Position numbers and translations under genes: made by a program. The notes below the pieces were generated by a model. It saw only the letters and a program-made list of their open reading frames with translations. It did no database searches and had not been told where the DNA came from. 64,000 bases of DNA from the NCBI GenBank assembly GCA_002715965.1, contig PBAL01000092.1:1-64000 (forward strand). The letters run 5' to 3'. Shown here piece after piece: positions 43,138 to 50,965 of the stretch. The DNA is from Verrucomicrobiales bacterium. Its GTDB lineage: Bacteria; Verrucomicrobiota; Verrucomicrobiia; Limisphaerales; JAYPXF01. Each line of letters starts with the position of its first letter. Position 1 is the stretch's first letter.

Positions 43138-43494
43138 ATGAGCAACTACGAGATCTATCACAACCCGCGCTGCTCAAAATCCCGCGCGACGTTGAAGCTG
43201 TTGGAAGAAAACGGAATTGAGCCCAAGGTCCGGCTTTACCTCGAAGAGCCTCCGTCCGCGGCCGAACTCAAGAAAGTGCTCAAGGCCCTGAACCTCTCAG
43301 CCCGCAAGATCATCCGAGAAGGGGAAGACGAATTCCGCTCCGAAAAACTTGCTGACAAATCCCTCACGGACGCTGACCTGATTGCTGCGATGCTGAAACA
43401 CCCACGCCTGATCCAGCGCCCAATCGTCATCCGCGACCGCAAAGCCGCTCGCATCGGTCGCCCGCCAGAATCAGTGGCAGAACTTTGGAAGTGA
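43138..43494 (+). CDS. Arsenate reductase-like (ArsC/YfgD family) protein
   Basis: A 118-residue thioredoxin-fold protein of the glutaredoxin-dependent ArsC family: YEIYHNPRCSKSRATLKLLE carries the single catalytic cysteine (CSKSR), LYLEEPPSAAELKKVL follows, and LIQRPIVIRDRKAARIGRPP contains the arginine needed for anion binding. The ATG at 43138 (after GTGCAC) is the correct start; the frame upstream belongs to other sequence. No arsR or efflux gene is nearby, so it may be a YfgD-type paralogue rather than a true arsenate reductase. Confidence 0.9.
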   Translation: MSNYEIYHNPRCSKSRATLKLLEENGIEPKVRLYLEEPPSAAELKKVLKALNLSARKIIREGEDEFRSEKLADKSLTDADLIAAMLKHPRLIQRPIVIRDRKAARIGRPPESVAELWK

Positions 43495-43499
43495 TTCGC

Positions 43500-44459
43500 T
43501 CAGGCCAGCTTCTCACTGACAAAGCCCTCCAGCTTCACAGTGTCTGCGGCAAAGCGCCGGATGCCGTCTGATAGTTTCTCAACCGCCATCGGGTCTTCGT
43601 TGTGCTGCCAGCGATAGGCCTGTTCGTTCAACGAAATCTTCTCGTCGCCTTTCTCAGCCGCTGACTCCACGTCCAGCTTGCGTGCCACGTCGCCCTTGGT
43701 CTTCTGCATCTCCTCAAGCAGGGTCGGACTGACCGTCAACAAATCCGAGCCGGCCAATTCGATGATTTCACCCACGTTCCTGAAGCTCGCTCCCATGACC
43801 TCCGTCTCGTAGCCGTGCTTCTTGTAGTAATTGTAGATCCGCGTCACCGACTGAACTCCCGGATCTTCCTGACCCGGAAAGTCCTTCCGGCCGGTCTCCT
43901 TTTTGTGCCAGTCAAGAATGCGACCGACGAAGGGTGAAATCAACTGCACGCCCGCCTCGGCACAGGCGACGGCCTGCGCAAAGGAAAACAACAACGTCAG
44001 GTTGCATCGAATGTCATCTGCCTTCAGTTGCTCAGCGGCCTTTATGCCTTCCCACGTGGATGCGATCTTGATCAGAATTCGCTCCCGGCCAATTCCAGCC
44101 TTTTCATAACGCGAGATAAGCGACTTGGCCTTCGCGACTGTTCCCTCTGTGTCAAAGCTCAGCTTCGCATCCACTTCGGTCGAAACCCTCTTCGGCACGG
44201 TCTTTAGAATCTCCGCGCCAAACGCTGTCGCAATATTGTCCATTGCCACCCCGAGCACATCACCGCCACCGCTCTCCTGCTTCGCGTCCGCCACAGCCTT
44301 GTCCACAACTTCCGCATACTCCGGCATCTGGGCAGCCTTCAGCAGCAGGCTCGGATTCGTTGTCGCGTCCTGCGGCTGATACTTCCGAATGGATTCAAAA
44401 TCTCCGGTGTCGGCGACAATGGTGCTGTGTTGCTTCAGTGAATCGAGAATGTTGCTCAT
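43500..44459 (-). CDS. tal: Transaldolase
   Basis: A 319-residue class I transaldolase of the pentose phosphate pathway, transferring a dihydroxyacetone unit between sugar phosphates. [14 protein letters not shown] opens the barrel (catalytic Asp nearby), the Schiff-base lysine is in [37 protein letters not shown] and [11 protein letters not shown] follow, and [17 protein letters not shown] closes the core. Length and motifs match the TalA/TalB subfamily (about 315 residues). Its stop is five bases from the convergent ArsC-like gene. Confidence 0.96.
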   Translation of the reverse strand: MSNILDSLKQHSTIVADTGDFESIRKYQPQDATTNPSLLLKAAQMPEYAEVVDKAVADAKQESGGGDVLGVAMDNIATAFGAEILKTVPKRVSTEVDAKLSFDTEGTVAKAKSLISRYEKAGIGRERILIKIASTWEGIKAAEQLKADDIRCNLTLLFSFAQAVACAEAGVQLISPFVGRILDWHKKETGRKDFPGQEDPGVQSVTRIYNYYKKHGYETEVMGASFRNVGEIIELAGSDLLTVSPTLLEEMQKTKGDVARKLDVESAAEKGDEKISLNEQAYRWQHNEDPMAVEKLSDGIRRFAADTVKLEGFVSEKLA

Positions 44460-44605
44460 CGGTAGGTCTGTCGTTGTTAGTTTTCCATCAGGTAACAGAA
44501 GTTCAACCAGAGCACCAACAAAAGCGCTGCGTCAAGTGTGAGGTCTACTCGCAGCGGCACGGGTGTGTGATTAAATGTGGTGGCAATGGCGACAGAGACC
44601 ACAAT

Positions 44606-44690
44606 TGAAACCGAATGTCTTCTCCCTCTCCCAGCGGGAGATGGGATGGGGTGAGGGAGAATGCATCGAAGACAGTTTGACCTGACTACT
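44606..44690. repeat. Dispersed CTCTCCCAGCGGGAG repeat, copy 1
   Basis: CCCTCTCCCAGCGGGAGATG followed by GGGTGAGGGAGA and GCATCGAA...TTTGACC. A second copy with the same order of elements lies at about 50034-50130. The CTCTCCC/GGGAGA halves can form a hairpin. The rest of the 44460-44906 gap holds nothing I can identify. Confidence 0.7.
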
Positions 44691-44906
44691 GTCAGTCGCG
44701 GTTTCTTGTCGAGTGGTATTCAGTTGCCATCGTTTTCATCGCACACGCAGCACGGGTTGAATCATTCTCGTCTCAAATTCTCTCGCCCCCGGACTCGTAC
44801 ACTCGTCCCTCCACCACGCATCTGCAATCGCGCCCGTCACGGAGTGCCCCATCCAATCCTCGCTTGCTCTTTTCCGTCCCAAACACCTAAGCTCCAAGCA
44901 CCTTCG

Positions 44907-46427
44907 ATGGATAAACGACTCACCAGAGCCGCGCGGCCCGTGCGCCCACCCCGGGCAGTTCCCGGCCGGGCGACGGGTAGGGCGGCCGCCAAGAAGGCTC
45001 TACCGGCGAAGGGGAAGGCGGCCGGAGCGGCGGGGCAGATCCGTATCCTCGCCGTTGATGACACCGCCAAGGACCTGCGCGATCTGCGGAACGCCCTCAA
45101 GGCAACGAAGTCCGAGGTCTTCACGTCGCAGAACGGCAAGGCCGCCATGGACTTCCTCTCGCGCGAATTGGTGGATCTCGTCGTGGTGGACGTTTTGATG
45201 CCCAACATGGACGGATACGAAGTCTGCCGCATGATCAAACACGATCAGCGGACGAGGGACATCCCCGTCATCTTCGTGACCGGCGACATCCGTACCGAAG
45301 ACAAGCTGAAGGGACTGGAAGTCGGCGCCTGGGACTATATCTCCAAGCCCATCGACAAGCAGGAAGTCGAAATCCGCATCAACAACGCGCTCGAAATCAA
45401 GCAAGCGCGGGACAAGCTCAAGGTTTCGACCATCATTCCTGAGGATCAGATTCAGCAGCAGCTCAAGATCCAGCAGAAGATTCAGGACTTTGAGCAGGGG
45501 ATGATGGTCACCCACTGGCACAAACGATTCGGCCAGCTTTCCGCAAACTTTATCGATGAGATCAAGACACCGATCCGCGCCGCGCTCGGAAATGTCCAGA
45601 TGCTCATGGTGGACGATACGCTGCCCACCGGCACTCGTGACAAGCTCGCGATGCTGTACACCAATTTCCGAACCGTTGATGAGAAGCTGAAGCGCCTCAT
45701 CATGGTGTCCGAGCGCGTTCCTCATCCGCAGATTGTTCAAGTCGGCAACGTCGTCAACGACGCCATTCATCTGCTCGCACTGGAATTTCATTACTACCAG
45801 ATCGAACTCGTCACCCAGATCGATCCGACCGTCCAGTGGGTCGGCATTCCCAGCGAACTCGCCCGCGCTGTGCTTTACCTGCTGCACAACGCGATGGAAT
45901 CGGTCACCTACCGTCCCCGGATCTATCCCGAATTCACAAACGACGAGGAGGCCGAACCCGTCGACGTCAAGCAGCCCGACGTCAAGGAACCCCAGATCCG
46001 CGTCATCGTTGAGCTGGACGAATCCCAGATCAACATCCACGTGATGGACAACGGCATGAATGTGGAAGCGGAGAATTTGGAGAAAATTTTCGATCCACAT
46101 TTCACCACCAAAGGCCCGCCCCACACCGGAGCGGGCCTCCACCTCGCCCGGTCAATCACTCGTTCAGGTGGAGGCGAACTTGTCGTCTTTTCGCCCAACA
46201 ACGAGAAGCTCAATCAATTCACCATCGCACTTCCTCTCTTCGATCCCGATCTCTACGAAATCGAGGTCGCCGAGGAATTGGAAGACGAAGAAGAAGGCGA
46301 CGAGGCAGAAGAGGACAGTGGTGGTCCGGTCGACCTCAACGAGATTCTCGCCGAAGATGATGAGGATGGCGAGAAGTCATCAGACGAAGGAGCAAAGAAA
46401 CCGGACGCAGCTGACGAGGCGAAATAG
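44907..46427 (+). CDS. Receiver domain fused to a degenerate histidine kinase (pseudokinase)
   Basis: A 506-residue cytoplasmic protein. Residues about 1-45 are basic and alanine-rich (GRAAAKKALPAKGKAAG). A receiver domain (about 46-165) has ILAVDDTAKDLRDL, phosphoacceptor LVVVDVLMPNMDGYE and the conserved lysine in YISKPIDK. The following helical domain should hold an H-box; it reads FIDEIKTPIRAALGN, where the histidine is aspartate. The ATPase part keeps VLYLLHNAMESV, HVMDNGMNVE, FDPHFTTKGP and GAGLHLARSI, so nucleotide binding may persist. The last 70 residues are highly acidic (EELEDEEEGDEAEEDSGG). The frame is open to 44661, but the ATG at 44907 is the sensible start. Confidence 0.88.
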   Translation: MDKRLTRAARPVRPPRAVPGRATGRAAAKKALPAKGKAAGAAGQIRILAVDDTAKDLRDLRNALKATKSEVFTSQNGKAAMDFLSRELVDLVVVDVLMPNMDGYEVCRMIKHDQRTRDIPVIFVTGDIRTEDKLKGLEVGAWDYISKPIDKQEVEIRINNALEIKQARDKLKVSTIIPEDQIQQQLKIQQKIQDFEQGMMVTHWHKRFGQLSANFIDEIKTPIRAALGNVQMLMVDDTLPTGTRDKLAMLYTNFRTVDEKLKRLIMVSERVPHPQIVQVGNVVNDAIHLLALEFHYYQIELVTQIDPTVQWVGIPSELARAVLYLLHNAMESVTYRPRIYPEFTNDEEAEPVDVKQPDVKEPQIRVIVELDESQINIHVMDNGMNVEAENLEKIFDPHFTTKGPPHTGAGLHLARSITRSGGGELVVFSPNNEKLNQFTIALPLFDPDLYEIEVAEELEDEEEGDEAEEDSGGPVDLNEILAEDDEDGEKSSDEGAKKPDAADEAK

Positions 46428-46439
46428 CGGGATCGAGCG

Positions 46440-47294
46440 TCATTCCGCTCCTTGGTGCTTCAGCTCCACCTTCATCGTGCCTCGTGCACCGCCGAATTCT
46501 GTACCGTCGCGTTCCATGCTGTAGGCGAAGTCGAGGTTCAGTCTCCCGCTTACCCAGTCCTTGAACCGCGAATCGTAAACCAGGCTTCCCTGAACCACGT
46601 GCTGCACGTCCTTCAGCACAATCGCGGCGCCCGCAGGTACAAACTTCTTCTGCGAAAGGAAACCCGATACCTGAACCGTTGTCTGCGTGCCTCTTGTATC
46701 ACCTCGCTTCAACTTCAGCTTGCCGTCAGTGTGGCCGCCGTTCCCGATTGAGATGCGCGAGTCGTCAGTCCACTCCTTGGACGAATCGTCAAATCGCGGA
46801 TGTGCCATCGACGCGTTGAGAATCATTCCTTCATCCACCAACACTTTTGCGCCGGGCCCGGCGATAGTTTTTTCGCGCCGTTTCTTTCCGCGCCGATCGA
46901 CTGTCACCCGATGGAAAGGCACCTCAAAACCTTCCGTCAGTTTCGCACGCAGCGAATCATTGGCGCGCTCCAGCGGGATGGACTGGGTTTCATTCAGATG
47001 ATTGAACGATCCCTTGCGGCTCATCGTCGTGTCCATGACCAGATTGCCGTTCATCTCCACGCGCACTGAGACATCCGTGAAGGACAAGGTTCGATCGTAG
47101 CCGGATTGCGCCCACTTGTAGTCGATGCGCGTGGATGTCTTCACGGTTGTGCTTTGTCCCTGGGCGGACGCAGTCCCGGCAGATTCCATGGTCACACGAT
47201 ATTTGTTCGTCACGGCGGCCATCGCGCCGGACGGCGCGCAAAGGAGCCACGCGGCCAGCAGGCACCCGGGAATTCGCGTAAATCTCGTCATCAT
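46440..47294 (-). CDS. Exported hypothetical protein
   Basis: I do not recognise the family. From the ATG at 47294 the 284-residue product has a leader (RIPGCLLAAWLLCAPSGAMA) and a mature beta-rich body: NKYRVTMESAGTASAQGQ, repeated polar strands, RRGKKRREKTIAGPGAKVL in the middle, and a C-terminal half with GFLSQKKFVPAGAAIVLKDV and MERDGTEFGGARGTMKVEL. It is probably periplasmic and may bind lipid or polysaccharide. Its stop faces the pseudokinase stop at a distance of 12 bases. Confidence 0.72.
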   Translation of the reverse strand: MMTRFTRIPGCLLAAWLLCAPSGAMAAVTNKYRVTMESAGTASAQGQSTTVKTSTRIDYKWAQSGYDRTLSFTDVSVRVEMNGNLVMDTTMSRKGSFNHLNETQSIPLERANDSLRAKLTEGFEVPFHRVTVDRRGKKRREKTIAGPGAKVLVDEGMILNASMAHPRFDDSSKEWTDDSRISIGNGGHTDGKLKLKRGDTRGTQTTVQVSGFLSQKKFVPAGAAIVLKDVQHVVQGSLVYDSRFKDWVSGRLNLDFAYSMERDGTEFGGARGTMKVELKHQGAE

Positions 47295-47409
47295 TCTGGA
47301 GTTTAGAATCCGGACTCGAAGCTGGCAACGCACTTAAAAAAACGCCTGCCAAACGCCTGATTTGTGCTTTCCTTGTGGGAGAACAGGCTTGCAGAACGGC
47401 CGACGAACG

Positions 47410-48858
47410 ATGAACTGCCCCGGATCCGATTCCCCGCCCAATCCATCAATCTGGCGTCGCGATTTCCTGCGCTCTGCCGGCGCCGGGTTTGGAATGCTCG
47501 CGCTGCAAGCCATGATGGACAAGGAGGGTCTGCTCGCCTCGCCTGCCAAACCGGGCGTGATGAATCCGCTCGCGCCGCGCGGGCCTCATTTCGACGCCAA
47601 GGCAAGAAACGTGATATTCCTCTTCATGTCCGGCGGGCCCAGTCACGTTGACCTTTTCGACTACAAACCCGACTTGATCAAGCTGGCCGGAAAGCCCATC
47701 CCGGAATCATTCGGCGAATTCCAGACTCGGCGCAAGGTGGCCAGGAACAACCTGCTGGGACCACTGCGCGAGTTCCATCCACGTGGGCAGTCCGGCGCGG
47801 AGGTTTCCGATTGGCTGCCGAACATCGCCGATTGCATGGACGACATCTGCCTGCTTCGCGGTTGTTACGGGGACAGCGTCACTCATCCCGAATCGGTTTA
47901 CCTCATGAATACCGGTTCCATCCTGATGGGGCGTCCCAGTCTCGGCTCATGGGCTGCCTATGGACTTGGCAGTGAGAACCAGAACATGCCGGCCTTTGTC
48001 GTCATGCCTGATCCCAAAGGCTGGGTGAAAGGAGGCGCGCCGGCCTGGGGCAATGGCTACCTGCCAGCGACATACCAGGGTACGATCCTTCGCGGTGGCA
48101 AAGCGCCGATCCTGAACCTTAATAACCCGAAGGGCGTCAGCAATCGACAGCAACGGGACACCGTCTCGCTCATCAACCGACTGAACCGGAGGAACCTCCG
48201 GCCCGGCGAGGAAGACTCTCCACTGGCGGCACGCATTTCCGCCTACGAGCTGGCGTTCCGCATGCAGTCGCACGCCCATCAGGTCGTGGATGTCGCCAAG
48301 GAAAGCCCGGCCACCCGGAAGCTCTACGGCCTGGATAATCCGACCACGAGTGATTTCGGAACGCGCTGTCTCCTCGCGCGCCGCATGGTTGAGAGCGGTG
48401 TGCGTTTCGTGCAGCTCTATTGTGGCAACACCAATGGCTGGGATGGGCATTCGGGGATGGACGCCAACCACTCATCGCATTGCGCCCAAAGTGATCTCCC
48501 GGTCGCCGGCCTGCTTCGCGACTTGAAGTCGCGAGGCATGCTTGATTCCACCCTCGTCATCTGGGGGGGCGAATTCGGACGCATGCCCATGAGCGAAGGC
48601 AAGGACGGCCGCGATCACAATCCGCACGGCTTCAGCATGTGGATGGCGGGCGGAGGAGTGAAAGGCGGCCAGGTTCTTGGCGCTACCGATCCGGTCGGCT
48701 TGCGAGCTGAGACGGACAAGATGCATGCCCATGACATCCACGCCACGATTCTTCATCTAATGGGGTTCGATCACACGAAACTTACCTACCACCACAACGG
48801 TCGTGAGGATCGCCTCACTGACGTGTTTGGAAATGTGATCACCAAGGTGTTCTCGTAG
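47410..48858 (+). CDS. DUF1501 exported protein (4)
   Basis: A 482-residue DUF1501 protein from the ATG at 47410. The leader region contains an arginine pair (WRRDFLRSAGAGFGMLALQA). Family blocks are VIFLFMSGGPSHVDLFDYKP, LLRGCYGDSVTHPESVYLMN, LLARRMVESGVRFVQLYCGN, IWGGEFGRMPMSEGKDGRDH and GGGVKGGQVLGATDPVG. No PSCyt gene is adjacent. It is followed by a dispersed repeat shared with DUF1501 (3). Confidence 0.94.
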   Translation: MNCPGSDSPPNPSIWRRDFLRSAGAGFGMLALQAMMDKEGLLASPAKPGVMNPLAPRGPHFDAKARNVIFLFMSGGPSHVDLFDYKPDLIKLAGKPIPESFGEFQTRRKVARNNLLGPLREFHPRGQSGAEVSDWLPNIADCMDDICLLRGCYGDSVTHPESVYLMNTGSILMGRPSLGSWAAYGLGSENQNMPAFVVMPDPKGWVKGGAPAWGNGYLPATYQGTILRGGKAPILNLNNPKGVSNRQQRDTVSLINRLNRRNLRPGEEDSPLAARISAYELAFRMQSHAHQVVDVAKESPATRKLYGLDNPTTSDFGTRCLLARRMVESGVRFVQLYCGNTNGWDGHSGMDANHSSHCAQSDLPVAGLLRDLKSRGMLDSTLVIWGGEFGRMPMSEGKDGRDHNPHGFSMWMAGGGVKGGQVLGATDPVGLRAETDKMHAHDIHATILHLMGFDHTKLTYHHNGREDRLTDVFGNVITKVFS

Positions 48859-48900
48859 TACTCCTTCAGCAATGAAATGACAGTTTGCCTGGTTCCTTAG
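48857..48900. repeat. Dispersed TAGTACTCC repeat, copy 2
   Basis: Begins TAGTACTCCTTCAGCAATGA and continues TGACAGTTTGCCTGGTTCCT, closely matching about 34589-34630 with a few substitutions. Both copies lie at the 3' end of DUF1501 genes. Confidence 0.7.
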
Positions 48901-49404
48901 CTCCTTGCTCGATCGCACCGGGATCAGCGTTTTTGTGACAAAGCCATTCTGTTTCCGCCGGATCCACCTGGCTGTCCGATGCGAGGACGGCATGAATCCC
49001 TGCGCCGAAAGCACTTGTCGAGTTGCTCCGGGCCGGGGCCTTAATCGGATTAGTGATATTTGTCGAATGACACAGCGACGCAACCGCATCGAGACTCGGA
49101 ATATCGAAGAGCGAGCACTTCAGACCATAGTGTGCTGTTGCGAAGCGGAACTTGATCAGGGCCAGCTCAGATTCCGCGTGCACGCTGCACTCAATCACCT
49201 CGTTGACCTTGAGCTTGATGCGCCCGAACTCCCCCCTCCGCTCGGACGATGATAGAAGGCAATGTGCTCCTCCCCGATCGCCAGCCAGGTTGCTCTGCGT
49301 TGTCCATCAATGTCATAAAGGGCACGAGTCACCTTCGCCGACGCCCTCCCATCCAAGTGCACGAAATTATCTTCCAACAGTGATGGCAACTTCACAGGCG
49401 GCAA
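48866..49404 (-). pseudogene. Frameshifted hypothetical gene
   Basis: From a TTG at 49404 the minus strand reads KLPSLLEDNFVHLDGRASAK and AIGEEHIAFYHRPSGG. At a run of six G (about 49234-49239) the frame must shift to continue as EFGRIKLKVNEVIECSVHAE and LALIKFRFATAHYGLKCSLF. The downstream part (after about 49040) loses protein-like character before the stop at 48866. The conserved part may resemble a bacterial PH-like domain, but I am not sure. It lies downstream of the YcxB-like gene in the same direction. The break in a homopolymer could also be a sequencing error. Confidence 0.5.
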
Positions 49405-49437
49405 TCTTTCCCTGCCCGAAGCTCTGGGTCCAGGTTT

Positions 49438-49929
49438 TCAAGCGGGCTTGTCGGTTGTGGCTTTTTGGCGAACTGACTCTTCCATGAAGGCGATCTGATC
49501 CGGCGTGAAGAATTTTTCCGGGAGAGTCGCAAAGAGGACGCTTCTTGAGAACAGCAACAGGAATCCGTCGACGCGGCGAGTGCGTGTGAGTTGGGCCCAC
49601 TCGACGGCAAATCGATTTTCCCGTTCCAGAATCACAAACGATTGACGGTCAAACGACACGCGGATTCCAGACTCTCCCAACAATCGAAACCAATCCCGAA
49701 GATTTCGTCGATCGGACAGAGTGCGAAACGTGTAGACGGCGATCAGAAACAGACCCATATACAGCGACCGTTCCTTCCCGACGGACTGGAACTCGAAAAT
49801 CCCGATCGCTGTAAACATCAGACCACCCAGAAGGACCAGCCACATCCGCCCCAACGTTGCCTTCACACTCGCTTTGTGCGCGGCAATGCAAAGTTGCTCA
49901 GTCCAGACGAAGTTTACTTTATGCTCCAC
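49438..49929 (-). CDS. YcxB-like membrane protein
   Basis: A 163-residue protein. After VNFVWTEQLCIAAHKASVK come two hydrophobic segments (MWLVLLGGLMFTAIGIF and LYMGLFLIAVYTF). The second half (GIRVSFDRQSFVILERENRF, ENRFAVEWAQLTRTRRVDGF, LLLFSRSVLFATLPEKFFTP) matches the YcxB-like pattern of a short cytoplasmic beta domain closing with a phenylalanine-rich stretch. The function of the family is unknown. The call is from pattern memory. Confidence 0.6.
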   Translation of the reverse strand: MEHKVNFVWTEQLCIAAHKASVKATLGRMWLVLLGGLMFTAIGIFEFQSVGKERSLYMGLFLIAVYTFRTLSDRRNLRDWFRLLGESGIRVSFDRQSFVILERENRFAVEWAQLTRTRRVDGFLLLFSRSVLFATLPEKFFTPDQIAFMEESVRQKATTDKPA

Positions 49930-50033
49930 AGCGTCAGATCATTTCAATCCAGTATGAAAAAGAAAAGCTCCTTACAAACAGCCGTGTTCAGCGCCAAGTG
50001 ATCAAAATGGGGGCAACAGCAAGAGATGCTTCA

Positions 50034-50130
50034 ACTGAAACTGTATGTCATCTCCCTTACCCTCAATCCCTCTCCCAGCGGGAGTGGCAGGGGCGAGGGA
50101 GAGCGCATCGAAACCCTCTGATCTGACCAG
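50034..50130. repeat. Dispersed CTCTCCCAGCGGGAG repeat, copy 2
   Basis: Contains CCCTCTCCCAGCGGGAGTGG then GGGCGAGGGAGAGCGCATCG and CTGATCTGACC, in the same order as copy 1 at 44606-44690, with an extra CCTCAAT insertion. The half-sites can form a hairpin. The rest of 49930-50163 holds no gene. Confidence 0.7.
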
Positions 50131-50163
50131 AGGAGAAACGCTTCTCTGCCTGGTCATCAAGCC

Positions 50164-50964
50164 TCACGAAGGAAGGACAATCCGCAGATCGTGAGCGTGG
50201 TAGTCTTCGCGTCGGCGCGCTTTGATGGCGATGTAGGGGGGGAGGTAACAGCTGCGATGCTTGAACGTTCCAGCGGCTGCGTTGAAATCGGCATGCCGGG
50301 GTTCGGCGACGTCTTCGATGGTGAACCCGTTCTTGCAGAGGCCGCCAAGGATGTCGTCCCAGCGATGAACGAATTCCTGGGCGCCTTCCTCCCGCACGGG
50401 ATTGACGCCGGAGATCTGCGGCAGTGGTCCCGAGCGGTAGTAGCGTTCCTGCACGACGTAACCAACACCAACGGGACGAAGTCCGGCCTGCAGACTTTGG
50501 GGCTGCTTATGCTGCATGATGTAAATGCCGGACGGTTTCAACACGCGCGCGGCTTCACGATAGACGGTAAGCAAATCAGGAACGTAGCAGGTACTGACGG
50601 GTTGAATGACGATGTCAAAGTGTTCCTTCTCCAACGGCGCGAGGTTGTCCATGGAGGCCTCGACAATGCGGATGTCCAATCCACGGTTTCTCGCCTGTTG
50701 CCGGTCGAGTTCCAGCATCGCGGGACTGATGTCGACGACTGTGGTTTCGGCACCGGCGAGCGCGAACAGGACGCTGTGTTTTCCTCCGCCGGCAGCGAGG
50801 CAAAGCACGCGCTTGCCGTTTACGTCATCGCCAATCCAGCCCCATGGGTTGGTGATGAACTTCGGGTTCTTGATTTCCTTTTCGCCCGCCGGACGCGCCA
50901 GGGGATAAGCCTCACGCGCAAGCCGGTCCCAGATATCCTTGTTTTGTTCGTGCGGGTCGGGCAC
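50164..50964 (-). CDS. SAM-dependent methyltransferase at the end of the PEGA/RCC1 operon
   Basis: A 266-residue class I methyltransferase: KRVLCLAAGGGKHSVLFALA (motif I), ETTVVDISPAMLELDRQQA (acidic SAM-ribose residue), HFDIVIQPVSTCYVPDLL (motif IV region) and ARVLKPSGIYIMQHK. The C-terminus has a family-specific part (HRWDDILGGLCKNGFTIEDV). The chosen start is the GTG at 50964, one base after the stop of the large upstream gene; the frame is open further upstream but inside that gene. Its place in the operon suggests a substrate linked to the large membrane protein, or a small-molecule role. The target is unknown. Confidence 0.87.
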   Translation of the reverse strand: MPDPHEQNKDIWDRLAREAYPLARPAGEKEIKNPKFITNPWGWIGDDVNGKRVLCLAAGGGKHSVLFALAGAETTVVDISPAMLELDRQQARNRGLDIRIVEASMDNLAPLEKEHFDIVIQPVSTCYVPDLLTVYREAARVLKPSGIYIMQHKQPQSLQAGLRPVGVGYVVQERYYRSGPLPQISGVNPVREEGAQEFVHRWDDILGGLCKNGFTIEDVAEPRHADFNAAAGTFKHRSCYLPPYIAIKARRREDYHAHDLRIVLPS

Positions 50965-50965
50965 T

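Noticed and set aside
45000-46142. 380-codon frame opposite the pseudokinase
   Set aside because: Antisense to a gene with clear receiver and ATPase motifs; composition is shadow-like (rich in Asp, Leu, Val, His).
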